Assembly (NCBI RefSeq): GCF_000143415.4
Contig: NW_003314297.1
Span: forward strand, 767,612-831,611
Source of the DNA: Selaginella moellendorffii
Lineage: Eukaryota > Streptophyta > Lycopodiopsida > Selaginellales > Selaginellaceae
Direction of reading: 5' to 3'
Length of the DNA stretch: 64,000 nt
In this document: piece after piece, positions 11,554-21,849 of the stretch
Layout of the letters: every line of letters starts with the position of its first letter
Position numbering within the stretch: the stretch's first letter is position 1
Position numbers and translations under genes: made by a program
The notes under the pieces: generated by a model
Databases searched by the model: none
Seen by the model: the letters and a program-made list of their open reading frames with translations, nothing else
Told to the model about the DNA's origin: nothing

Positions 11554-12135
11554 CTACTCGCTGTCTTGGGACGCTTTGTCCTCGGGAGCTGCAGTGCCAG
11601 TGTCGTCCTTTCTCAAGAGGTCATCTGCCTGGAGTGTGGCCTTGAGAGCCTCGGCGAGCTCGCGATCAAGCTCCTCTGCAAAGTTCATGTCGTCATCGTC
11701 ATCCTAGTCGGGAATTCACAGGAGAAAATGCAAAGTTATCAGGAAAGAGGAACGATTTCACTGCTAGGTACCTCGTCCGCCTCGTCGAGCGCCTCCTTGG
11801 GCTGCTCGCTCGTTGTGTTGGCCGTCTCCAGTTGCTTCATGGCCTGTGTGTAAATGCTCTCCTCTACCTGGGGAATGAAAGAAACAAAGAACACGAAGAA
11901 CACATTGGAATGGAAGTTGAATCTTCATACCTGTAAGTGGTGTAGCTGGTTGAGAATTTTTTGCTCGATTTGACACAGCCGCTCGGCCTCGTCTTCCAGA
12001 AGCCTGGTAACAGCAGCAAGAGAAACAAATGAAAGGCAAGAGATATTTAACTTACTTGAGCATATCAACTGGGCTCATGGAGTCCATAGGCCCGGTGCCC
12101 ATGCTCTCCACGACTGCCTGCTCGGACTCCATCAT
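11554..12135 (-). CDS. Small acidic helical protein, unknown function
   Basis: Four exons (12135-12056, 12003-11931, 11867-11772, 11703-11554) close in phase to give 132 residues. The protein starts Met-Met-Glu-Ser-Glu, has a Glu/Leu/Gln-rich region (residues about 25-75) likely to be alpha-helical or coiled coil, then a run of five Asp followed by another acidic helix rich in Glu-Leu and Ala. There is no signal peptide or membrane segment. I do not recognise the family; the charge and helix pattern would suit a small subunit of a larger complex, but that is inference. It is tail-to-tail with LCB2 and its start faces the 3' end of the CCR-like gene. Confidence 0.75.
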
Positions 12136-12368
12136 CTAGGGTTGCAGCCAAAGCAACTGCTAGGGCGCGCCACGTCATTTTATTTTTTCAATTTATCTTT
12201 CTTCCCAGTCTTGAGACCGTCGAAACAAAGAAATGAAGAGAAATGTAGTGTGGAAAAACTATACATATGAATCTAATGTAGTGTTTGAAAGCTCGCATTA
12301 TTTCGTCCAGCCTCGACAGGTCAAGCACGCTGTGTTCCTGACGACCGTATCGACTTGTGAAGATGAAA

Positions 12369-13614
12369 CTAAGGCAACAATCCCTTATCTCGCATATCGG
12401 AGACTGTGTCACACAGCATTCGTTCGAGTGGTATGTCGAATTCAGTAATCAGCTCCATGATCTTCTTCTTTCCCATTTCCTCGGGATACAAGCCGTATTC
12501 ACTCAAACCGCTCGTGTCAGCAACGCACCTGGCGTTTCCAGCTTTAATAGGAACCCCGGAAAGGAAATGCTTACTCTTTTGGATATGGAAGCTGAGGGAA
12601 CTTGGCCTTGAGAATCTCGATGATTTCCCTGTTGGGCACCAGACTTTCCACGCAGAGATAGCGGCCCGAGGCCTCCTCCTTGTCCATGGCCTTAATGTGA
12701 GCTTTTGAGACGTCTCTCACGTCCACAACTGGGATGGACACATCGGGATAGCTGCTTTGGCTACCTGCAAAACGAGACGTTAACAGGCTTCCCAAGCAGT
12801 GAAAACTTGGCACAAACCATCCACGAGAACCTTCAAGACCTCACTGCTGAAATTCAGCGTTGGCTGGAGCATCGGGCCAAACACGTACGAGGGGCAGATC
12901 GTGATGAGGTCAAGGCCGTACTCCTTGGAGAGACTCCACGCTAGCTTCTCAGACTCCGTCTTGGCTACCACATACCATTGCTTGAAACAAGAGTTCCAGT
13001 GAGTAAAGTCTACCATCGATACAGTTCTTTTACCTTGAGCTTCCTGCAGGCGTCAATGTCGGACCAGCAGCTCTCATCGACAATTCTTTCCCTAGGCCGA
13101 TTCGGATCGATCAGAACTGCAGCCATGGACGACGTGACGATGACCCGTTTGATCCTCTCCTGTGCGCAGGCTTTCAAGACGTTGCGAGTGCCGGTGATTG
13201 CTGGCAGCAAAACATCCTGGGACTCAAAAACGAAGTCAGCCTTAACCAGAGGAAAGAAATGAAACAGGACATACAAACTACTTACATCTGGATTCTCAGG
13301 CGATATGGTTACAGGGCAAGCGGTGTGGAACACAACTTCACAGCCCCGAATCGCGTCAGCGATTGAATCGTAGTCAAGAACATCAGCTTTATGTAGTTTG
13401 AGTCTCTCGCTTCCATCCAGTTGCTTTAGATGTCCATACTTGGCGTTATCTGAAAGCCACCATCACTTGACAAACTAAGATAGAACAAAGATAAGAAAAA
13501 AGAACCTGGATCACGGACAGTGCCATGAACCGTACAGCCTTTCTTCAGGAGATCACGAACGATCCACGAGGCAATGAAACCACCAGCTCCAGTCACGCAA
13601 ACTACCTTCGCCAT
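12369..13614 (-). CDS. Cinnamoyl-CoA reductase-like NAD(P)H reductase (SDR)
   Basis: This belongs to the extended short-chain dehydrogenases that include cinnamoyl-CoA reductase and dihydroflavonol reductase. Six exons close in phase: 13614-13506, 13449-13286, 13216-13034, 12980-12818, 12764-12575 and 12528-12369, giving 322 residues. The Rossmann motif Val-Thr-Gly-Ala-Gly-Gly-Phe is at residues 7-13, and the catalytic Tyr-x3-Lys is Tyr155/Lys159 (Trp-Tyr-Val-Val-Ala-Lys). The diagnostic Asn-Trp-Tyr-Cys-Tyr of true lignin CCRs is absent, so the substrate is unknown. The last intron is only about 46 nt and follows Pro-Lys-Glu; reading through it would stop the protein early. A Met in frame three codons upstream (13623) is possible, but the paralogue at 62961 supports the later start. 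Confidence 0.93.
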
Positions 13615-13770
13615 TCGAAGCAATCTTTGAGTTCCTGCAATTCACTCCTTCCTAATTTTAAAAAAAAAAATGCTGCATCGAGGAGACGTGTTTCCTGCTA
13701 AAATTTCAACTGCGCAAGGACTTTCGAGGCGTGTGGGACTCGGCACCTTTTACTTAGGACAAAATTTTGG

Positions 13771-16314
13771 CTATGGAGCAGCGATGGCACCCATTACATA
13801 TTCAAAGGAGGCAGTCCATTCAGCTTTGAAAAGGAGCTCCTTGACCATTCGCATTATGTCCAGAGACATGTCCAACTTACGTTGCCAACCCTGAAAAGGA
13901 AAGCAAACCAGCTTAGGCACTCTGAATTGGCACAGCGCATATCTGACCTCGAGAATCACTACCGTCACCATTACCGTGCACACCTCACCATCGAGGTTGA
14001 CGCGGTACCTTCTCACTTGCTCAAACAGCTCTGCTATGTAATCACCCATCTTCGAAGTACCTCGTACTGACAAGTACTGCTTGAAGGTATTGTCGACATC
14101 GCCTATGAAAGCCTGTGACCAAACGGTTCAGTGTGATGTCTTCCCGGCTGAAAACAGCATACCTCTGGATTGGTACACGTTTGATCCTCTGAAAACTCAA
14201 GTGCGCAGCGTGCAACTCGAGCTCCATCTTTATCGGAGAGTGCCTTTCAAGGGACGTTGTCAGATAAGCCATGGAAAAGAAAGAGAAGCAATAGATACCT
14301 TAAACAGTTCCAGAAGAATGTACCGGTTTCGTTGACTTAGCTCGGCTGTCATTCCCACATCTAATAGTATCAATTGAGGAACCTTTTTACCCAGCTTTAC
14401 GAACATATTGCCAGGATGGAGATCACCATGAATGAAATTATCTGACTGCCATACCACGATCGAAATAAGCAGCAATCAGCTTAAAAAGTTTCCATACCAA
14501 CAACATCTTCAAAAGTAGACTACTCCCAAGCCTGGCCAACTGAGAATGTAGTTTCGTCCGTGGACCTTCGTCGATAAATTCTTGGATGCTCCGGCCTTCC
14601 TCAAATGTCTGCAAAAATTACCATTTAAAATCGATATAGGAAACCTAAGTTTATCGTAAGTTACCTCAACTAAAACTTCGGGATGCACAAGTGGATAAAT
14701 AGGCCGTGGAAAAGAAACATTTCGCCATTGCCGAAAATTGTATATGAACCTCATCAAATGTGCTGCCTCAAGAGTCAAATCTACCTGGGAAATGAACGAG
14801 ACTGGTAATTATATATGCGAGAATAACAGCCTCACCTGTTTTGTCATGAACGTCGCGAATTGCTGGACGGTTTTATCTAGCTGCAAGTGTTCTAACGAAG
14901 AAAACTTGGTCGACATTCGGGCTAACCAATTCATTATCACGAAGTCGCGCTGAATAACCGTGCTCACACGCGGATGCCGGACCTTCAAAAGGACTTGTCA
15001 GAGGAGAGCTTCAGAATAGATTGTGTACCTTAACGGCAACTACAAGTGGCTTTTGACCTTTGGTTCTCAAAACCGCTTTGTGCACCTGAGAAAAAGTCAA
15101 GATAACACTAACGAGGAAGCACCAAAGCACGATACCTGTGCTATGCTTCCAGATGCTATTGGTTTCTCAGAGAACTCCTCAAACAGACGATCTAAAGGTA
15201 AATGGAACGCCTTCTCAATGATTTTACGTGTTTCATAAAACGTATGGGCAGGTGCCTAAAGATATTAACTTGAGAAAAAAGTTGGCGGGAATGAAACAAA
15301 CACAAACCTGCGAATGTAGCTTTGATAGCTGCTGGCATATGTCCGCTGGAAACATATCAGGACGAGTGGCGGCCCATTGTCCCCATTTGATGAAAGCAGG
15401 GCCTAAAAGAAAGCACGATACATAAGCTTAATCCTCAGATAGGCAAAAAGACGTACCAGCATACTCTAAAGTTCTCAAAAGCACATACAACCACGCAGCA
15501 CGCAACCTCGAGTCAGGCTTGTCCGCTGCGAACATCGATAGCACTAACGCTGGAGTGAAGAGAGCAAACAGGTACAGCGTGCGGAAGAAGAGCAACACTG
15601 CTTCAACTGTCTTTGCCATGAAAACGAATCACTTATCAGATCAAGAATACCAACACCTCCGCTCGGGATGAAATTGCAGTACCTTTTGCCGGAAGGTGGC
15701 CTTCTTGAGCTGCAAATCCGTGTGGCTTAAAGACAGACCCGTGGGTGGAGGATGATCATACAGGCTTCCAAAAGGCCACTTCATTCCACCATTTGCCTCC
15801 TCGGCCATTGCCGCTCCTTTGAAGAGAAAAGGAGCACTCCCGAGTGTAAAAGCCATCCACCTGACAATCATCTGAAGATCCAAAAGAAAAAAAAAAAACA
15901 TAAAAATCCAGCTTTGAGTCACGAAAGATCAAGCTCAAACCCCAGAAATGTATGTACCTGACCTTTGTGGTTTCCCAAACCAACAAAAAGAGCTGGCTTC
16001 CAGTAGCAAAACTTGGCTCCCGGCGAGTGGAGAAGAAAGAGGTGCCTTCGTTGCTTCCAGCTCTTCCATGAGTGTATCAAAAACGCCGCTCGCCTCGCAT
16101 TGGACACCGTCTCAAGCCTCGCCGCCTTCTCTAGCGCGGCGCTGGCGTGAAATTGGCGAAGGAAAATCGAGGAGAAGGAGCAAAACCTCCATGTCGACGC
16201 GCGAGTGGAGGAGCCATACAGCACCGTCTGGTTCCTTGCTCGCTTGAATCCCGACTTCCCCCCAAAGCAGGCGATGGCGGAGCGATAGAGCTGGTCTGCT
16301 TTCGTCCAGGGCAT
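13771..16314 (-). CDS. ABC1-family atypical kinase (ADCK/COQ8-like), mitochondrial type
   Basis: Twelve exons close in phase (16314-15958, 15871-15683, 15610-15457, 15402-15308, 15255-15136, 15085-15029, 14982-14836, 14784-14665, 14608-14498, 14445-14299, 14112-13948, 13890-13771) to give 593 residues. The N-terminal 100 residues are Arg/Ser-rich with few acids, fitting a mitochondrial transit peptide. The ABC1 hallmark Lys-x-Gly-Gln is at Lys239-Gln242, an Ala-Ser-Gly-Ser-Ile-Ala-Gln nucleotide-loop motif is near residue 300, the catalytic-type His-Gly-Asp-Leu-His-Pro-Gly-Asn is at 456-463, and Asp-Val-Gly at 479-481 replaces DFG. A hydrophobic stretch lies near residues 185-205. The family supports ubiquinone and prenyl-lipid metabolism; the arrangement resembles the ADCK2 clade, though the exact clade is not certain. 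It shares a 200-bp divergent promoter with the ZF-HD gene. Confidence 0.93.
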
Positions 16315-16513
16315 CACTAAATCTGCGGGCAGCGTGCGAATTTTCTTCTCTGCGATCAAACCATGAAATCCTCGCTCCCGATTCACGGGAGATGGGAGAA
16401 AACCGCCTTGCCGACCGCGACGAGCACAAACCCTAAAGGAGAACCCTACAAATAAATATCCGTTTATGGTATATTCCGTTTTAAGGCTTCACATTTTAGG
16501 GTTCTTGGCAGGG
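16315..16513. promoter_or_regulatory. Divergent promoter with telo-box
   Basis: Only 199 bp separate the start codons of the ABC1 kinase and the ZF-HD gene. It contains AAACCCTAA (16428-16436), a telo-box common near the transcription starts of plant housekeeping genes, and an AACCCTA four bases further on. Confidence 0.55.
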
Positions 16514-17887
16514 ATGGCGTCACAGAAGAGAGCGCCCGATCCCATTGCTGCCAAGGCTTCGGCGCCATCGCGGCGCTACGGCGCTTGCAAGCGCAATCAC
16601 GCGCTGGGCAATGGCGGCTACTTGCTGGATGGCTGCCAGGAATTCGACACCGATTCCGAGACGAGCAAAATCTGCTCGGCCTGTGGCTGCCATCGCAGTT
16701 TCCACACCAAGATTGGGGACAATCCAGGCAGCACGGGCGCAGGATTTTCAGAGGGATTACTGGATCCACCAGCGTCACCAGGAGATAGCAGGTAAGATCG
16801 ATGATCGATCGTTCTTGCCTTGAAATATTTCGCCATGGAAGGGAAAATGGAGGAGCAGCGGCCGACACTAGAAACTCCAGCACTAGTTCCAAGGGGCGGA
16901 AGCCATGCCGCTCCAAGCAGCTCCGGGCAAAGGCCTGCCAGATCTGGACGGACTACTTGCGGCCTCTCTCCGCGACCCAGGGCCTCCACGGGCGCTTCTG
17001 TGACACGAAAGAAGTAAGTCTGCGCTTCTCTTCTTCTAAGCTCTCTCTCCCCCTCCTCGCTCGCTCTCTTCCTTACGACCAATTCTAGACTTTGAGCGAG
17101 CAAACAAAAGAGCTGTGTTGCAGAGATGCAGCGAGGCGGACATCCACTGTGTATCTCCAAGTGTAGCCAGCTAAAGTGGCCTCCCCACGTCCCCTTTGCT
17201 CATCCCAAGGACATGGCCAGCCGCGAGCTCCAAGCTTTCATCAACGCATACGAGGGCGATTGGCAAGAGCACTGCCTCAGGAACCACGGCTTCTCGTCGG
17301 CCTGCGCACTTCTCCCTCGTCTAAAGAAAGGCAAGCTTTAGCTAGCATAGGAGAAAAAATGGGTGGATTGACAAGCTTCTCTCTTTACAGACTTGGATCC
17401 ATGCAAAGTCTCGACCAAAGAACTCCGGCACTGGCTCAAGGAGAAAGGAAAGCCGGTCTTTTGCGTCCATCCTAAAGCCGCGAATCAGTTCGTCAACATG
17501 GGGAAGCTGGCCACTATGATCCTCCGAACTGGTGGAAAATGCAAGGTGCGTCTTAGAAAACAAGCTCTTTCTTGCACTGAAACTTGACGGGACTTCTCTG
17601 CCTTGGGACAGTTTGAGGCCGCGAACGGGTGGGACACGTTTGTGTCTGGCCAGGAGGGGATGAACAAACCGGCACTGCCCGCGGGCGAGAGAAGGAAGTG
17701 TATACGTACCATCAAGAGGCTCTACAACAGATTTATGATGGAGTTCGTCCAGGAAACGCTCAAAGAGATGGGGCTCGAGGACGACGGCGACTCGGCAGCG
17801 GCAGAAGTGTCCGACGGGGGCGGCAACGACGAGGACGACGATGCCGACGCCGACGCGAGCGAGGCCTTGAATCCCACGCCTCTGTGA
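16514..17887 (+). CDS. ZF-HD-type zinc-finger protein with unfamiliar C-terminal half
   Basis: Five exons close in phase (16514-16791, 16842-17013, 17126-17330, 17391-17545, 17612-17887) to give 361 residues. Residues 22-66 form a ZF-HD dimerisation domain: Tyr-x2-Cys-x2-Asn-His-Ala, Gly-Gly-Tyr, Asp-Gly-Cys-x-Glu-Phe, then Cys-x2-Cys-Gly-Cys-His-Arg-Ser-Phe-His. In plants this domain occurs in ZF-homeodomain and mini zinc-finger (MIF) proteins. No homeodomain follows. Instead there is a basic Cys-containing linker (about 110-165) and a unique region with Lys-Pro-Val-Phe-Cys-Val-His-Pro and Arg-Thr-Gly-Gly-Lys-Cys-Lys that I do not recognise, then a strongly acidic tail (about 325-355). The third intron starts with GC. 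The joins at 16842 and 17126 were chosen on phase and are the least certain; separate genes cannot be fully excluded. Confidence 0.75.
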
Positions 17888-18037
17888 GATCCCCGGTTTG
17901 ATTGATCACAGCAAGGCTGAAGACACAGAATTTACGCACAGGGGTTATACTGGGTAGAAAAGAAAAGAGGAAAGCTACCACGACGGGCAGAAGTATGTTG
18001 GCTGTAGCCAGCAGACTCCTCGGCCAAGTTCGCCGCC

Positions 18038-20114
18038 TCAAAAGTTGGAGCCAAGCAGTGGCTCCCTCTCCGGATCATCGCTCACAGTGTGAGTTACGCA
18101 TCTCTGCAACTTTACAATGAAGGTGACCACCGATCCCTTGCCAGGGCCATCGCTCTCGATCCAGATGTGGCCTTCCATGAGATTTACCAGCCTGGAACTC
18201 GAAACCATGGAAAAAGGTTGAGCCCCAGATAATTAATATATACATCACAAACCACCTTTTGGAGATCGGCAGGCCTGTGCCACTGTAATGCTTGATGTTC
18301 TTGGCGTCGAGAATCATCCCACCCCTGTTGAAGTGCTTGGGTATGTCCTGCGGGAGGAAGCCTTGGCCCGTGTCTCTCACCTGGAAGTTATATACGAACG
18401 ACGTGAGCTAACAAACACACCCGGAAGATCGAAACCGAGAGACTGTGACGCTACCTGTACTCGGATGTAACAATGGTGGTCGTTGCTGCCATTGACGCCC
18501 TTCTCCAGCCTCACGCTCGTACTCACGCTGCCTTCTTTGGTGAACTTGACGGCGTTTCCGGTGATTTGGAGGAGGACTTGGACGAGGCGACGATCGTCAC
18601 CGAGGACGTAGTCGGGAAGATCGGCTGCTAGTGACAGTGACAAGGCCAACTTCTTCACCGAGGCCACAGGCTTGATCTGCTCCATCACCTGTGAAGGTAG
18701 AAGGGACTGAATCACGGTGAGAGAGAAATGCGAACGTACCTCTTCGAAAATGCCGCGGAGCCTGAAAGCTCGCATGTCCAGCACGGTTTTGTCGTCCTCC
18801 AGCCTCGACAGGTCCAGCACGCTGTTGACGAGCTTGGCCAGGAGGGTGCTGTTCCTGAGGATCGTATCGACTAGAGCCCGCTGGTCTTGAGTCATGTTGG
18901 TCTCCTCGAGCCTGTGAGTGAGATCGATGATGGAGTTCATGGGAGTCCGCATCTCCTGGTTCATCACGGCCATGAAGTTGTTCCGGGCACGGTCGGCGCT
19001 CTCCGCCTCGCGCCGGGCCGTCTCGAGCTCCACGTTCTGCTGCATCAGCAGGTCCCTGGCCTTGATCGAGTCCTCCAGGATGGACGCATGGGACATAGCA
19101 ACAGCAACCTGCGAAAATGGTGGCAAACTCGTTACAAGGCCTTTGCGAGAATGTGACTGAAAGGAACGAGAACCAAACCTGGTCGGCAACCGCGTCCACC
19201 ATGTCCAGCTCGTGAGGTCTCCATCTCCGGGCGCTGTTTGGCGGCAGTACGAGCACCATGAGAGCAAACGGCCGGTGACCGTGAGCCTGAGACCAGTCCC
19301 CTACCCGAAAGTCATTCAGGTGGAGAAACGGGACTCTGACCGCTAGCACCTCTCCTGGAGCGTACCTGCACGATGATCTCGCGGAAGCGTTGCCAGCGGC
19401 CGTGAGTACGTGAATCGCAACCGGGCTGCTCGAGGGGATGACCACGGCCCGGTTGGCTCCAAACACGAGCTTTATGTCGGGGTGGTGGACGGGGACGCTG
19501 GTCGCCACCGCGTTGGGCGATCGCAGGCTCCGAAACAGCTCCAGCTCCGTGCCACTGCGATTCGGCATCCACAGGCAGCACTCCTCCAGCCCCAGAGTCT
19601 TGCCCAGCTCCACCAGCGTGGTGTTGAGGATGGTGTGCTTGACGAGGCTGTTGCGAATCTCCTTGGTGAGCATCCTCACGTACTTGCCGGTCTCGGCCTC
19701 GGTGCGCATCAGTCCCATCTCCCGGTCCAGCTCGTCGGCCTTGTTCTTGAGGAAGAGCTCGCGGGTCTTGACGCTGAGGAGGTCGGGGATGATCTGGACG
19801 AGCTTGAGAGCGGTGCCGCAGGAGACGACCGCGGTGAGCGCCTTGGCGACGGTCATGACCCATTCCACGCCGCGCGAGTGCGCCTCCACCATCCACAGGC
19901 TGATCATGTGTGTGGCGCCGCAGAGGACGATGAAGAGGCCGAAGAGGATGAGCACGCCGCGGTAGGGGAAGATCGAGGACTTGAGCACGAAGTAGGCGAG
20001 CTCGATCGGGATGGAGAAGTAGGCCAGGGCGATGAAGATGTCGGCCACGTATTGGTACCTGATGAGGAGATCCTCGGCCGGCCACAGCGGGTCAATGCAG
20101 TTGCAAGGATCCAT
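18038..20114 (-). CDS. Ethylene receptor, ERS type (no receiver), phospho-acceptor His lost
   Basis: Five exons close in phase (20114-19179, 19108-18740, 18688-18455, 18380-18256, 18191-18038) to give 605 residues. The N-terminus has the Cys-Asn-Cys-Ile-Asp disulphide region, three membrane helices (about 25-115) and Leu-Cys-Gly-Ala-Thr-His with the copper-binding Cys and His needed to hold ethylene. A GAF domain (about 155-310) and a histidine-kinase region follow. The H-box reads Met-Asn-Gln-Glu-Met-Arg-Thr-Pro, with Gln363 where ETR1-type kinases have His. The N-box Asn and a G1 Asp-Thr-Gly-Gln-Gly remain; the G2 box is weakened. The protein stops soon after the kinase, so there is no receiver domain, as in ERS receptors. 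It acts in the ER membrane as a negative regulator of ethylene signalling. Confidence 0.95.
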
Positions 20115-20139
20115 GATCGATCCAGGCGCCGACCGCGAT

Positions 20140-20434
20140 CTGTGCCAAGCAAGGCGCCGGTGTTAGAATCGAAATTTCCTGGGCGAGAGAAGCATCAAGA
20201 ATCGCGCATTCGAGCAGCAACAAGCCAAAATCTAGCCCTTTCCTCTCGGCGGATCGATCATACTGCCAGCTATGGATCGCGGACCAGGATCAAGAACAGG
20301 CGCGGCGATGGAATCCAAACTCTCGGAGGAATGCACACCCGATCGGCAGGGGAACCTCACAAATCGAGAAAATATCAAGAAGAATCCCGCAGTGCTCTCG
20401 CTTCGACGATCCTGGAAGCAAGAAGAGCGCTCAC
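20140..20434 (-). other. Probable intron in the ethylene-receptor 5' leader
   Basis: On the minus strand an ACCAG|GTGAGC donor (20435/20434) and a TTGGCACAG| acceptor (20140) flank 295 bp upstream of the receptor ATG. An intron in the 5' leader is common in plant ethylene-receptor genes. An AG-repeat at 20570-20581 lies in the likely leader upstream of the donor. Confidence 0.45.
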
Positions 20435-20599
20435 CTGGTAAATTTTCTAGGAATTCATGCCCGGCGCGCGGTGGAGCTAGCTAGAGATTCCCTCGCTCGC
20501 TTCACGAGAAGCGCCAAACTGTTGCCCTAGAGAGGTAGTGATGCTAGAGAGATGATCTAAGAACAAGAGAGAGAGAGAGAGCGTAGAACCAGAGCTCAC

Positions 20600-21849
20600 T
20601 CAAGGAGGCCAAATACCATAATTACCAGGTACGAAATACGGCCGGGTTAAAAAGTGAAAAGGGGGAAGTGGATAGTGCCCGAGTTTTATCCCACATACTT
20701 ACATACGATTACGATACGAGCGCCTAGGACGGCGTTAAAAGCCACGATTACCACGCCCGGACTGGCGTGGCCTTCTCTCGTGACGCGCTGGTAAAAAAGA
20801 AAGGACTTTCCCGCCTTGCTATGCTTTGTCCGAGACCCCGAGAGAATATCCGGCACGAATGGGGAGCGAATCTCTCTCTCACGAGATCACTAAAGTTCTA
20901 GGTGATTTTATCTAAAGCCACAATCCCATGTCATGTGCTACGCCGACTAAACTATCATAGTCCAAATCCCCTCTCGTGCCTAAACTTTATGTTAGTTTAC
21001 GAGGACAAGTGTGTAATGGGCTTTGGCTTGATCGAGCCATCGATTATCTTTTCTTAGTTTTCGTTCCCACCGATCAAAGATATCAAGAGTGATGATGCTG
21101 TCGTTCACTTGTCTGGTCTCAAAAGCGCCGCGGAGGTAACCATCACGCAACTTGGATCATTGCGCGACAAATTCTGCGTTTTCTTTAGAGTAATACGATA
21201 TTTTATAGATATAATTAAATATACTTAACTTTACGACTTGATTCCTTCAATGTTCTTTTAGACAGAAATCTTGCAATTGGCTTTTCTTTTGTCATTTGGC
21301 CAAATTACCAGCCAAAACTGACATTAACCTCTATTAATCTTTAGGACATAACCGGACTTTCCAATCAAAATGTGACTTCCAGTGGTAAACATAACTATAA
21401 ACACAGGACAGTTCCTCAGCTCAGGTAGAACATTACAAGAGCTAAATCAACTCAAGAGTAAAGATTCTACTGAAATTGCTTAGAGTGATAATATATGAAG
21501 TGTTTATAGAGCCCAAGTAAGGAGCAAGGACCCTACTTCTACTGCAATACAATGAGTTTCAGAGACATGTGGGATTGATGCAAAAACATAACAGCAATGA
21601 GGCTAAAGTCCCAACAAAAGAGTGTCAAATGTTTAATGTTTGTGTGAGATTGAAATCTAAACTACCCAAATTCAAAAGTCAAAATTATATACAGTGAGAA
21701 TTTTGTTGGTTTGTGTACAATTGTGTACAGCAACGTTTGAGAAATTTTGTTAGTTTGTGTACAGAAAAATTTGGTTACACCGGTAAGACCATTTTGTAGT
21801 CGCCTTTGAGGAATCTCCACGGTCCACTTGCTGTTCCAAGCCTGGAAAA
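20600..21849. other. Intergenic, no gene recognised
   Basis: Promoter side of the ethylene receptor and 3' side of the MATE gene. AT content rises to the right. Near 21695-21760 a TTTTGTTGGTTTGTGTACA-like unit is repeated in tandem (two copies, imperfect). No open frame with recognisable content. Confidence 0.5.

Noticed and set aside
12571-12813. End of the CCR-like gene at the TAA beside 12571
   Set aside because: The TAA belongs to a GTAAGC donor; splicing to 12528 adds a conserved tail and reaches the normal length. The same applies to the apparent stop at 64000.
16618-17160. A 180-codon minus-strand frame
   Set aside because: Antisense shadow of the ZF-HD gene exons; the plus strand has the clear Cys/His zinc finger and phase-consistent splicing.
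19410-20441. A 343-codon open frame on the plus strand
   Set aside because: It lies opposite exon 1 of the ethylene receptor; its Gly/Asp/Glu/His-rich content is the mirror of that GC-rich exon, and no domain is seen.
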